A stretch of DNA of 16,566 nucleotides from positions 1-16,566 of the forward strand of contig CALGLS010000098.1 of assembly GCA_937959375.1 (NCBI GenBank), given 5' to 3'. Of this stretch, positions 1 through 7,907 are shown piece after piece. Both the position numbers and the translations under genes were made by a program. Under the pieces are notes generated by a model. That model saw nothing but the letters and a program-made list of their open reading frames with translations. It made no database searches and was not told the DNA's origin. Origin of the DNA: an uncultured Saprospiraceae bacterium. GTDB lineage: Bacteria; Bacteroidota; Bacteroidia; Chitinophagales; Saprospiraceae. Each line of letters starts with the position of its first letter. Position 1 is the stretch's first letter.

Positions 1-21
1 GACTTCGGTCTAATGTCTTCC
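1..21 (-). terminator. Possible terminator of the 70-7563 gene, cut by the window edge
   Basis: Positions 1-10 form a GAC/GTC mini-stem closing a TTCG (CGAA on the minus strand) loop. Its apex is 63-66 bp past the stop, the same offset as the loops of the two complete terminators (about 61-65 bp). Only the upstream arm (about 8-21) would be in the window; the other arm and the U-tract would lie to the left, so the call rests mainly on position. Confidence 0.35.
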
Positions 22-60
22 GTGTAAACTACTAGTCAGATGACTGGTATGTTCTGAATT

Positions 61-72
61 CTACTGTTTCTA
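61..72 (-). other. Relic of a longer C-terminus after the 70-7563 stop
   Basis: After the TAG stop at 72-70 the frame continues AAA CAG TAG (Lys, Gln, stop, ending at 61). The neighbouring paralogue ends Pro-Lys-Gln-TAG (CCG AAA CAA TAG) at the equivalent place. The current stop therefore replaces the Pro codon, and the older TAG is still present three codons on. The protein loses only three residues after KFVLQ. Confidence 0.7.
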
Positions 73-3000
73 TTGTAAAACAAACTTGCGTTGCAATACC
101 TGGTCATTTGCGAACTTAAGTCTCAACACATACATACCTGAAGAAAAGTTTTCTAAGTCTAAATAATAAGTATCTCCGATATGATTACTGGTGTTTATTT
201 CTTTAAGAATTTGGCCAAGTGAATTGACTACTTGTATTTCACTATACCGAGCGTCGCTTGTATTTTTAATTGAGATGTTACCATTCGTTGGATTAGGAAA
301 CAAGGAGATAGCCCCTTCTAGCTCTTCAACATTATCAATAACAATTGCGATCTGTTTAGTGGTATCTGCCGTGCAGCCATCTGTATCAAATACAGTGAGC
401 GAGACTAAATAAGTTCCAATATCGGCATACTGGTGTGTCGGTGATTCTTCTGAAGCAACTCCCCCATCTCCAAAGTCCCAATACCAACTAGTCGCTCCTA
501 ATGAAATCGCTTGGAAGGTAATGGCTGTATTTGGTTCGGGAACACCCGTAAATTCAATGGTTGGGCTTAATGCATTTGTATTCACCTCCATGCTATAAGT
601 ACTAGAACCGAAGTCATTCGTTGCGGTAAGCGTAACTAGATAGGTGTCTTGCGTAGGAAATACATGAATTGGGTTTTGCAAAGTAGAACCGGTTGAACCA
701 TCACCAAAATCCCAAGACCATGCGTATGGTAAGTTAGTGCTTAAATCATTAAACTGAATGATGCGCTGACATCCATTAATGAAATCAAAATTAAAACCAG
801 CGACAGGAGGAGATGTGTTTTCTTCAATGATAATCGTATAATCTTCAAATTCACCTGAACCAACGTTATCACAAGATGTAGGTACATTATTCCAAGCCTC
901 ACAAACCACTCGCATTCGAAGAGGAACTCCAATTATCGCTGCTGAAATAGGTATCATAATTTGATCTTCGTGTGGTGATAACTCTTGGAAGATTTCGAAT
1001 ACCAATTCATCGTCTTCAAAAGTCCCACTATTATTCAAGTCAATCCAAACAGCAACATTTTCTTCATTAAAAGGATAACCTTCAATCCTGAGATCATAGA
1101 GTACGCCAATCGTTAAATTAGTGCTCCAGTCACAAGTGTAATCTGTGTAACCATTGGATGTGTTAGGATTTGGATTATCGATTGTGTTCAGTACAACTCG
1201 CGTAATGTCATAAGTTGGTGTTAGATCATTTGAACCAACTAAACAAGCAGATCGTGGAGCTATTGTTTCGGTAATTGAAATGAGCTTCGTCACTGTAGCG
1301 GAGGAAGATAAATTCTCTACCGTCAGACTTACAAGATAATCACCAGGTGTCTGGTAAATGTATGTCGGATTATTATCTATAGAAGTATTACCATCCCCGA
1401 AGTCCCATAAATAAGATGTGGCACTATTTACGATTTCAGCGAAAAAAGCAACTTGACCTCCACAGTCAGACAGCAAATCGTAAGTATAATCAGCACAGAG
1501 GTCATAGTTTACGTTGATCGTAACTGGTATTTCTAAACTTTCCATCAGGGGATCGTTTGAGTTAATTGTAGCGGCATAACTATAAGTACCTCCTGGTGTG
1601 TTATCCGTATTAAAAAAGAGATCAAAGTTTTGACTACTTCCACCAGCTAATTCGAAGGCACCACTTGGCAATACGACATAAGCACCTACTTCAGTAATTT
1701 CCAAAAACTTAATCATAATAGCTTCCATTTGTGCATCTGAATAAAATCCACTATTCGCTTCTGCAAATAATAAATAATACATTCGGGCCACTCCATTCAT
1801 TCCTTCTATAGTGTGTTCATCAGTAGAAGTTGAACTAGGAATCGTTTGCACTAAAGATCCATTGTCTCTCATTATAACAAGATGATTGATTGAGGGACCT
1901 CCAAAGTCATAAACTCTTTTTACAAAACCTTTATAATCAAGCCCTGCATGATTTACATCCAAGACTGTACCTGACACAGTACCTAAACCATCTGCGCCTA
2001 AATTACCATCAATACTAAACTTATTAATCTCATTGGCATCTGCTGCAAAAACAAATAAGCCCGGATACTTTCGAGTAAAGTATTGACCACTGGGCCCTAG
2101 GTATGCATTGGACACAATGGAACTATTAAAATATTCGAGTGAAGGACTATTGTCAACCGACAATAAATTTCCTCCATCATACATATTGTTTCCTCCATCT
2201 ATTATACTGGTTCCAAATATTCCATTTGAAAACTCATAAAAATTATCCATTAAATCTGTTAGACTTGAATAGTTTGCGTTCAATCTTGCGCGCACTGAAT
2301 CTAGTGAGGTTCCTCCAATAATACCAGTTCCTTCAAAACTAAAAATCAAACTATCAAACGCTACATTACTAATGCTAATTGGTACCATTACCTCATCATT
2401 ACAACCAACCATATCAATGTTGATTGACGACGGATTGACCTCTATAGACGGCGCACCAAAGGAGCTTGCCGAAACACAGATGCTTGTATTAGACACATTG
2501 CTTACAATGTTTAAGTTGGATAGAAAATCTCCAATCGTAACAGGATGAAAGACAACAGGAATGATGACTGAAGAAAAGGGGGCTACCGTTAAGGGAGGGG
2601 CAGTGACTGCGTATTCTGGACTATCGGCATAAATGTCATAGATCTCTAAAATTTCACAACCATTATTGATCACTTCTAAATCTACTGTTGTAAAACTGTA
2701 TTGCATGGCCGGTGGAAAATCAACACAACTTACAGAAAAATCAATTGCTGGTACACCCTGTACCTCTAACGAAATTGGGATTGTGAGTATAGGTATCAGC
2801 GGATCATTTGTTCTAATCTCTAAAACATTTGTATGCACTCCTGCAGCTAATCCCGTAGAATTAAAATTGATCGTTATGGTGTCACTTAATGATGGCGCAA
2901 TTGTTTCTTCTATTGAATTTAGGTTTACCCAAGACGAGCCATTTCTTCGAATCACGACCCTGTGCTCATTCGTTGCAGTAATAATATTATTTACCGTTGG

Positions 3001-6000
3001 TGTATTTTCTATATAAACTTCCACTACTCCATCACTCGCCCAATTCGCAACATTTGCTCCACCAAAAGCATAATTGATAATGATATCAGATCCGTTCGCT
3101 TGGTCAAGGTCCTCTATTTGAAAAAGATAATTACCATCTATATAAAGAGAGGCAAATTCTGTCGAATTATCAAAATCACCATTTAAAGTTATCTCCAAAA
3201 ATATAGAATCCACTCCTGGTAAAATATTATTAAAAACATGGGTCGTATTATTATTTGTTTCATCATAAGCCAGTTGGCTACTTTCAACAATGTCTTCACC
3301 TACTAATACTCCCCTATATATCAAATCACTCAGCCCCTCATTTGATAAAATCAAATCAACAGAAGTGGAGTCTCCACAGTTCAAAGACAGATCGATCATT
3401 GACTCATCTACATTTACGATGGGCGCACCAAAAGAAGTTCCAGCTAAACAAAGAGTTGTGGTTTCTATATTACCTGAAAAATTCAACATGGATGGAAAGT
3501 CACCTACTGTGCTTGGCGTAAAAAAAACGGTAATCGTGTCTAAACTATGTGGTGGAATACTTAACTGTGCGACACTTGCATTATAGGCCAAATCATCTGA
3601 AAAAATATTAGAAATCATTAAAGTTTCACAGCCATTATTCGCTACTACTACCTCCAAAGAAGCTGTAACATGCTGCATAGTAGTTGGAAAAGTAAGACAA
3701 CTTTCTGAAAAAGAAATTTCAGCTTCACCAATAATTTCCAAGGTAATTGGAACAACACGAACAGGGTTGATAGGATCGTTGGTTATTATTTCAATCTCAT
3801 CTGTATAAACTCCTGCTGGAAGCTCTAAACTATTAAGTGGAATTGTAATGGGTGCGTCTGAAGAACCGGATACTATTCCACTTAGTGGCCCTGCAGACAG
3901 CCATGGGCTTTTTACCTTTACTTCGTAATTTACAGTATGCGCACTTTGCCATACAAAACCAACAGCCGAGCTATTAATCAACCAAATTACTACATTCCCA
4001 TCAGCAGCCCAATTACTTACCTCAGGTCCACCAAAAGCATAATGTTTTATTATTTCTGTTCCACTTGGAGGATTTCCATCATCTATACTCAAGATATAAT
4101 CACCATCAATATAAAGTGAGGCGAACTCATTAACATTATCATAGTCACCAACCAGAATAATTTCTAAGAAAATAGAATCCGTGAAAGCTGAGACATTCGT
4201 AAAAGTATGTTCTGTATAATTATTTGTTAAGTTAAAAGTCATGTAGCTCGTTTCGAATTCAGAACTACCAACCACATTTGCAGCATAAACCAAATCGCCT
4301 TGTCCTGTATTTTGAATCTTTAAAATTACTTCCGTAGAATCACCACAATTGACAAACTCATAAATACTAGTAGGGTCAGTTTGAAAACTAGCAGAATCCT
4401 GTACAGTCAGCGCATACGAAATGGCATCAGAGTCAAAACAATTTCCTACAATCAACTCCACCTCGTAAGTTCCAGGATTGGAATAAAAGTGCGTTGGATT
4501 TTTTTCAGTTGAAAAGAATCCATCTCCAAAGTCCCAAAGCCAACTACTCGGAAAATCAGTTGATTGATCTGTAAAATAAACTGGAACATTAAATGGAGGA
4601 TTCGTATCCGAAATAGCAAACTCCGCAATTGGTGTTTCCGTACCAAGAGAGGCAGACCAGGTCCCCTCCCATCCAGAATAGGAAAGAATTTCATCAGATT
4701 CAAAAACAAAAAACAACTTACCCGAAGTAGAAATAATCGTATCAGGCGAATTCTCTCCTGAATATATTCCGATAAGTGGAGCTGCGGCATTAACTCCATC
4801 ATAAGCAAAGAGTTGATCAAAACTAGGTTCTACATCAAACTCAGTAAAGATCATAGTTAAATCCACAGCACATCCGGGATCAATCAAAAACGTACAACTT
4901 TCATAGGGAGAATAATTCCCTTCTGGTCCACCAGAATCATAAAATATCCCTGCTGCCGAAGCACTAATCGAGTCGGTACACATATTTACCAAAGAGACCA
5001 CATTTATATAGTTTGTCTTAATGGCTGTGTCTTCACCAAGATTGTTAACAGCAGTCAAAGTAACTGGATAGGAACCTACAGCACTATAGCTTACCGTTGG
5101 ATTTTGTGCACTAGAATTAGATGGAGTTCCTCCTGGAAATTCCCAAAACCATGCTTCTGGTACATTTTGAGTTAGGTCTGAAAAATGCACTTCTTCTCCT
5201 ACTAAGACACTGGTTTGATCCGCCGTAAAATCAACATCTGGCCCTTGAACATTTTCACTGACAATGATGGTGTAATCTTCAGCCTGCCCACTTATCACTG
5301 GAGCACAAGAATTAAAAATATCGTTGCCTTCCACATCTGATTTGATTCTCAATCGAAGTGGTACTCCATGCAGATCTGTACCAGGAATTACGAGTAAGCC
5401 AGTATGTAACTGCACTGGCGAGAAAGAGGTATACACCAGTTCATTAAAATTATTAAAAATCCCGTCATTATTCGCATCAATCCAGATTCGAATATTTTCA
5501 TTTGATCCAGTTAAAACAGAGAAAGGATATAGTAGTCCTTCCGTTACATCGGTTGAGTAAGTACAGGTATAATCTTGATAACTTTCTAAACTACCAGGAG
5601 TCGAATTATTAATCGTTTCAAATGTAAAATTAAAAATACCATTACTTGGAACAGCTACATTTGTAATTGGATAGCAAAGAGCCAAAGCAGGGCCTTCTTC
5701 ATCAGTAACCGTAATATAATCAACGATCGTTCTCGTATCTGTATTCGCACAAAGTGAATTCCCTGTTGTTGTAAGAGAAACCGTATAGGTTCCAGGCATG
5801 TCATAGATTGCAACGGGATTGGTTGAAGTACTGGTCAATCCGTTTCCAAAATCCCAGATATAACTACTTCCATTAGTTGAAGTATTTGTGAATTTAACGT
5901 TGGTAGGAACTTGGCAGTTGGAGGTATTACTCGCAACAAAATTGGCATGTACTTCATTATTAAACAATGCTCCAACACCAACTGCATGCCAGGCATTTGT

Positions 6001-7563
6001 AACACTAACCAGTTGTTGAGTACATTCGCCAAAGAGTTCTGTTGCAGATTGAATACCAAAAAACCGCGCATCTGCATAAGTAGAATTTGGTGTTAGATAG
6101 ACAGACAAGGATCTAAAAAGTACATCTGCAGCATCAGCCATTGGAATAGGATCCACAATGTAATCGTCATTATTATCATTTGTTCCTTCTCCACCTTGCG
6201 TCAATAAATAAAACCAATAGTTTTGAATACCTGATTGATTGTGCACGCCTCCTGAGTTCCAATATTCACCGAGATAGGTATCTGGATGGTTGTATTGTTT
6301 TGGGTTACCCAAATTTCGAAGACCTGAACTAATTAGCATAAAGTCATCTCCCATTATGTAATTGGCAGTCGTAGGATTTAGTCGAAAGTCCAAGATGACT
6401 CCAAAACAATCACTGTAAGATTCGTTTAAGGCTCCAGATTCATTTGCATAAACTAGGCTTGCTGTTTTTTCGGTAAAACCGTGCATCACTTCGTGACCAA
6501 CCACTTCTGTTGATGTCAATGGTTGCCAATCTACTCCGTCCCCATCTCCATAAACGACTTTCTCACCATCCCAAAAAGCATTGGTGTAATTGTTACTGTA
6601 ATGAACATAACTAAGTATGGGAGCTCCGTTCCCATCATAAGAATTATAACCATGCACGTTTAACATATAATCATACATACCTCCTGTGCCCCAATGCGCA
6701 TCTAGCGCAGCATCATCTTGATTGATTGTACTAGTCCATACATTATCTGAATCTATAAAATCGACTGCGGCGCTATAGTCTGCCTCCGCATTCATGTCAT
6801 AGGTTTCTATACCCCCTCCCCGGCTGTAATCTCGCAATCGAAATTCGTTAGGACTAATACTGTCCACTGTTGCGGTTTGAACGCCATGGTATTTACAATG
6901 TACTTCTCCAGCAACTGAATTAGTATGAATACGATTATACTCAGCGATCACTTCACCAGTTAATACATCAATCATTAGGAATTTTCTATTGAGTGGTTCA
7001 ATAGCATAAATGTCTGTTTTGTAGGCTAGATGATAACCATCCTTACCCAGTCCCACTTCCACTGTTGGTGTTGGGAATTGATCGTCAGGCCAAGCCCATT
7101 GATGTCCGTGTATATGGTCTTTGCCAATAGCAATAGCACCTTCAATAGTTATCAAAGGGTTTACATCAAGCTCAATGTCAGGATAAAATTCGCCATTTGC
7201 TGAAACGATTTTTCCTTCAAAGGTATGAATGTAATAGACGGCATTATTGACAGGATAGCCATTGTGAGTTTGGCGAAACCGGAAGTGTGTATAACCTAGT
7301 TTATCAGGTCTTGTTTCATAAAGAACAAATCCTGTTTGGTTGTTTGTTTTCAATAAATTTTTCAACCATATTTCCATTCGATCTGGATGCACAAAAGTTG
7401 GCTCCTCTAGTTCCACAAATTTTATAGAACCATTGATTTCGTTTAACCAAACTCGTGAAGCGCCGTTTGCAACATTGTCAGCATCACAAGCTTGCAAATG
7501 CTCTGCGGTGACCGCAAAACAACAGTATGTCATTAGGGAGAGTAATAGTAATAGCTTTTTCAT
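70..7563 (-). CDS. Giant secreted M4 (thermolysin-type) metallopeptidase with PKD/GEVED/CUB tail and T9SS type A sorting domain
   Basis: 2497 residues. Residues 1-20 are a Sec signal peptide (KK, Leu run, cleavage near VTA-E). FTP/PepSY propeptide is about 25-212. The M4 domain (about 217-532) has HEVMH at 357-361, third zinc ligand Glu381 in NESYSD (20 residues after His361, as in thermolysin), Asp385, Tyr372, Asn328, Arg416 and catalytic His441 in GGVHNQSG, so it should be an active zinc endopeptidase. The tail: PKD 541-620, GEVED 630-768 (Ca-loop-like at 696-708), degenerate PKD 776-857 (WEFPGG), CUB 862-972, PKD 978-1055, sandwich array 1059-2020, PKD 2021-2098, GEVED 2103-2248, PKD 2254-2330 and 2334-2411, T9SS type A domain 2420-2497 (SLFPNPTNG, ending KFVLQ). 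Expected to be exported through T9SS to the surface or medium and to degrade protein; the substrate is unknown. The start is chosen because the signal peptide begins there; the leader is A-rich with no Shine-Dalgarno, as is usual in Bacteroidota. Confidence 0.95.
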   Translation of the reverse strand: MKKLLLLLSLMTYCCFAVTAEHLQACDADNVANGASRVWLNEINGSIKFVELEEPTFVHPDRMEIWLKNLLKTNNQTGFVLYETRPDKLGYTHFRFRQTHNGYPVNNAVYYIHTFEGKIVSANGEFYPDIELDVNPLITIEGAIAIGKDHIHGHQWAWPDDQFPTPTVEVGLGKDGYHLAYKTDIYAIEPLNRKFLMIDVLTGEVIAEYNRIHTNSVAGEVHCKYHGVQTATVDSISPNEFRLRDYSRGGGIETYDMNAEADYSAAVDFIDSDNVWTSTINQDDAALDAHWGTGGMYDYMLNVHGYNSYDGNGAPILSYVHYSNNYTNAFWDGEKVVYGDGDGVDWQPLTSTEVVGHEVMHGFTEKTASLVYANESGALNESYSDCFGVILDFRLNPTTANYIMGDDFMLISSGLRNLGNPKQYNHPDTYLGEYWNSGGVHNQSGIQNYWFYLLTQGGEGTNDNNDDYIVDPIPMADAADVLFRSLSVYLTPNSTYADARFFGIQSATELFGECTQQLVSVTNAWHAVGVGALFNNEVHANFVASNTSNCQVPTNVKFTNTSTNGSSYIWDFGNGLTSTSTNPVAIYDMPGTYTVSLTTTGNSLCANTDTRTIVDYITVTDEEGPALALCYPITNVAVPSNGIFNFTFETINNSTPGSLESYQDYTCTYSTDVTEGLLYPFSVLTGSNENIRIWIDANNDGIFNNFNELVYTSFSPVQLHTGLLVIPGTDLHGVPLRLRIKSDVEGNDIFNSCAPVISGQAEDYTIIVSENVQGPDVDFTADQTSVLVGEEVHFSDLTQNVPEAWFWEFPGGTPSNSSAQNPTVSYSAVGSYPVTLTAVNNLGEDTAIKTNYINVVSLVNMCTDSISASAAGIFYDSGGPEGNYSPYESCTFLIDPGCAVDLTMIFTEFDVEPSFDQLFAYDGVNAAAPLIGIYSGENSPDTIISTSGKLFFVFESDEILSYSGWEGTWSASLGTETPIAEFAISDTNPPFNVPVYFTDQSTDFPSSWLWDFGDGFFSTEKNPTHFYSNPGTYEVELIVGNCFDSDAISYALTVQDSASFQTDPTSIYEFVNCGDSTEVILKIQNTGQGDLVYAANVVGSSEFETSYMTFNLTNNYTEHTFTNVSAFTDSIFLEIILVGDYDNVNEFASLYIDGDYILSIDDGNPPSGTEIIKHYAFGGPEVSNWAADGNVVIWLINSSAVGFVWQSAHTVNYEVKVKSPWLSAGPLSGIVSGSSDAPITIPLNSLELPAGVYTDEIEIITNDPINPVRVVPITLEIIGEAEISFSESCLTFPTTMQHVTASLEVVVANNGCETLMISNIFSDDLAYNASVAQLSIPPHSLDTITVFFTPSTVGDFPSMLNFSGNIETTTLCLAGTSFGAPIVNVDESMIDLSLNCGDSTSVDLILSNEGLSDLIYRGVLVGEDIVESSQLAYDETNNNTTHVFNNILPGVDSIFLEITLNGDFDNSTEFASLYIDGNYLFQIEDLDQANGSDIIINYAFGGANVANWASDGVVEVYIENTPTVNNIITATNEHRVVIRRNGSSWVNLNSIEETIAPSLSDTITINFNSTGLAAGVHTNVLEIRTNDPLIPILTIPISLEVQGVPAIDFSVSCVDFPPAMQYSFTTVDLEVINNGCEILEIYDIYADSPEYAVTAPPLTVAPFSSVIIPVVFHPVTIGDFLSNLNIVSNVSNTSICVSASSFGAPSIEVNPSSINIDMVGCNDEVMVPISISNVAFDSLIFSFEGTGIIGGTSLDSVRARLNANYSSLTDLMDNFYEFSNGIFGTSIIDGGNNMYDGGNLLSVDNSPSLEYFNSSIVSNAYLGPSGQYFTRKYPGLFVFAADANEINKFSIDGNLGADGLGTVSGTVLDVNHAGLDYKGFVKRVYDFGGPSINHLVIMRDNGSLVQTIPSSTSTDEHTIEGMNGVARMYYLLFAEANSGFYSDAQMEAIMIKFLEITEVGAYVVLPSGAFELAGGSSQNFDLFFNTDNTPGGTYSYAATINSNDPLMESLEIPVTINVNYDLCADYTYDLLSDCGGQVAFFAEIVNSATSYLWDFGDGNTSIDNNPTYIYQTPGDYLVSLTVENLSSSATVTKLISITETIAPRSACLVGSNDLTPTYDITRVVLNTIDNPNPNTSNGYTDYTCDWSTNLTIGVLYDLRIEGYPFNEENVAVWIDLNNSGTFEDDELVFEIFQELSPHEDQIMIPISAAIIGVPLRMRVVCEAWNNVPTSCDNVGSGEFEDYTIIIEENTSPPVAGFNFDFINGCQRIIQFNDLSTNLPYAWSWDFGDGSTGSTLQNPIHVFPTQDTYLVTLTATNDFGSSTYSMEVNTNALSPTIEFTGVPEPNTAITFQAISLGATSWYWDFGDGGVASEESPTHQYADIGTYLVSLTVFDTDGCTADTTKQIAIVIDNVEELEGAISLFPNPTNGNISIKNTSDARYSEIQVVNSLGQILKEINTSNHIGDTYYLDLENFSSGMYVLRLKFANDQVLQRKFVLQ
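1684..2322 (-). other. Alternative inserted domain (unnamed) in the third composite module of the 70-7563 protein
   Basis: About residues 1748-1960, lying between a sandwich front half (CNDEVMVPISISN) and a rear half (GGTYSYAATINSNDP). It starts with a helical-looking stretch rich in Leu, Asp and Asn, then MYDGGN, a Gly/Pro/aromatic stretch (GQYFTRKYPGLFVFAAD), FSIDGNLGADG, NHAGLDYKGFVKRV and a helical end (QMEAIMIKFLEI). The paralogue has an unrelated insert at the same array position, while the partial third gene has this one. I cannot name the family; alternating strands and Asp/Gly turns suggest a beta-rich, possibly calcium-binding fold. Confidence 0.7.
2449..4389 (-). repeat. Intragenic repeat array: two composite sandwich modules and two choice-of-anchor-D-like domains
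   Basis: Residues 1059-1705 of the 2497-residue protein. Composite modules lie at 4389-3724 and 3411-2758, and ASH/Hydin-like domains at 3723-3412 and 2754-2449. FLEI motifs at residues 1132 and 1455 give a 323-residue period, nearly the same as in the paralogue. The first copy is the most diverged (FLEIILVGDYDN), and neither keeps the DDDQGGTN loop found in all three paralogue copies. Confidence 0.82.
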
Positions 7564-7654
7564 GCTTTATATTTTCCATTAAACAGCAGGCTTATGAAGT
7601 TATTCAAAACAAGGTCATACAACTTCACACCAACAAAGAGTAAACCTAAAGAAC

Positions 7655-7727
7655 AGGAATACTTTGTTGATAAAAAAAACAATAAAAAAAGGGCTGTTTT
7701 AGTTTGAAAAAATTCCCATCTGCTTCT
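7655..7727 (-). promoter_or_regulatory. Conserved leader block upstream of the 70-7563 gene
   Basis: About 73 bp that align with 15221-15297 upstream of the paralogue: shared TTGATAAA, an A-rich stretch with AATAAAA, GGGC, TTAGTTT-GAAAA, and CATCT followed by GCTTC (plus-strand reading). It lies about 92 bp before the start, against 87 bp in the other gene. It is either a 5' UTR or regulatory element kept by selection, or simply part of the duplicated unit. Confidence 0.45.
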
Positions 7728-7764
7728 CTACATTGATGGTTTTTTTCTTATGCACTAGAAAGTA

Positions 7765-7795
7765 TAAATATAACAATAATTTGACAGATTGTCAA
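7765..7795 (-). promoter_or_regulatory. Candidate Bacteroidota-type promoter of the 70-7563 gene
   Basis: Minus strand: TTG (7795-7793), a 20-bp spacer, then TATATTTA (7772-7765), close to the Bacteroidota -33 TTG / -7 TAnnTTTG consensus but with A for the final G. The same TATATTTA box lies at a similar distance before the paralogue (15354-15361), though there without a well-placed TTG. It would give a 5' UTR of roughly 190 nt. Confidence 0.33.
7781..7795. promoter_or_regulatory. Palindrome TTGACA-GAT-TGTCAA, possible operator
   Basis: Perfect 6-bp inverted repeat with a 3-bp centre, overlapping the candidate -33 element. The form resembles Crp/Fnr-family half-sites, but this is only a resemblance. 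It is not present at the matching place upstream of the paralogue. Confidence 0.3.
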
Positions 7796-7825
7796 TATTA
7801 ACTGTCTCTACTTGATAATCAATAG

Positions 7826-7859
7826 AAAAGAGGGTTTTCAGCTATAGCCAAAAACCCTC
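7826..7859 (-). terminator. Intrinsic terminator of the 7908-15134 gene
   Basis: On the minus strand GAGGGTTTTTGGC and GCTGAAAACCCTC form a 13-bp stem with a TATA loop and a short TTTT tail (7829-7826). Two U-G/G-U wobbles pair only in minus-strand RNA; on the other strand they are C-A mismatches. It sits 48 bp past the stop. The stem core (GAGGGTTTTTG) is shared with the terminator at 15477-15515, so it was probably duplicated with the gene. Confidence 0.85.
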
Positions 7860-7907
7860 CCCTATGTTCTAAACATCATTAGTCAAATGACCAACAAGTT
7901 ATCAATT

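Larger units (their letters stand above)
7564..7907. other. Intergenic region between the two complete genes
   Basis: 344 bp, strongly AT-rich. It holds the terminator of the upstream gene (7826-7859), a perfect TTGACA/TGTCAA palindrome, a possible promoter (7765-7795), a block conserved with the other leader (7655-7727) and an A-rich leader (AAAATATAAAGC before the ATG). No ORF with homology, tRNA or mobile element seen. Confidence 0.8.

Noticed and set aside
2666..3016. Plus-strand ORF of 116 codons, and similar small ORFs on both strands within the large genes
   Set aside because: They lie opposite or out of frame within well-supported coding sequence, show no recognisable domain and are compositionally shadows of the main frame.
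7634..7642. TACTCTTTG (minus strand) as a -7 promoter element
   Set aside because: It has one base too many for TAnnTTTG and no TTG at the right distance upstream.
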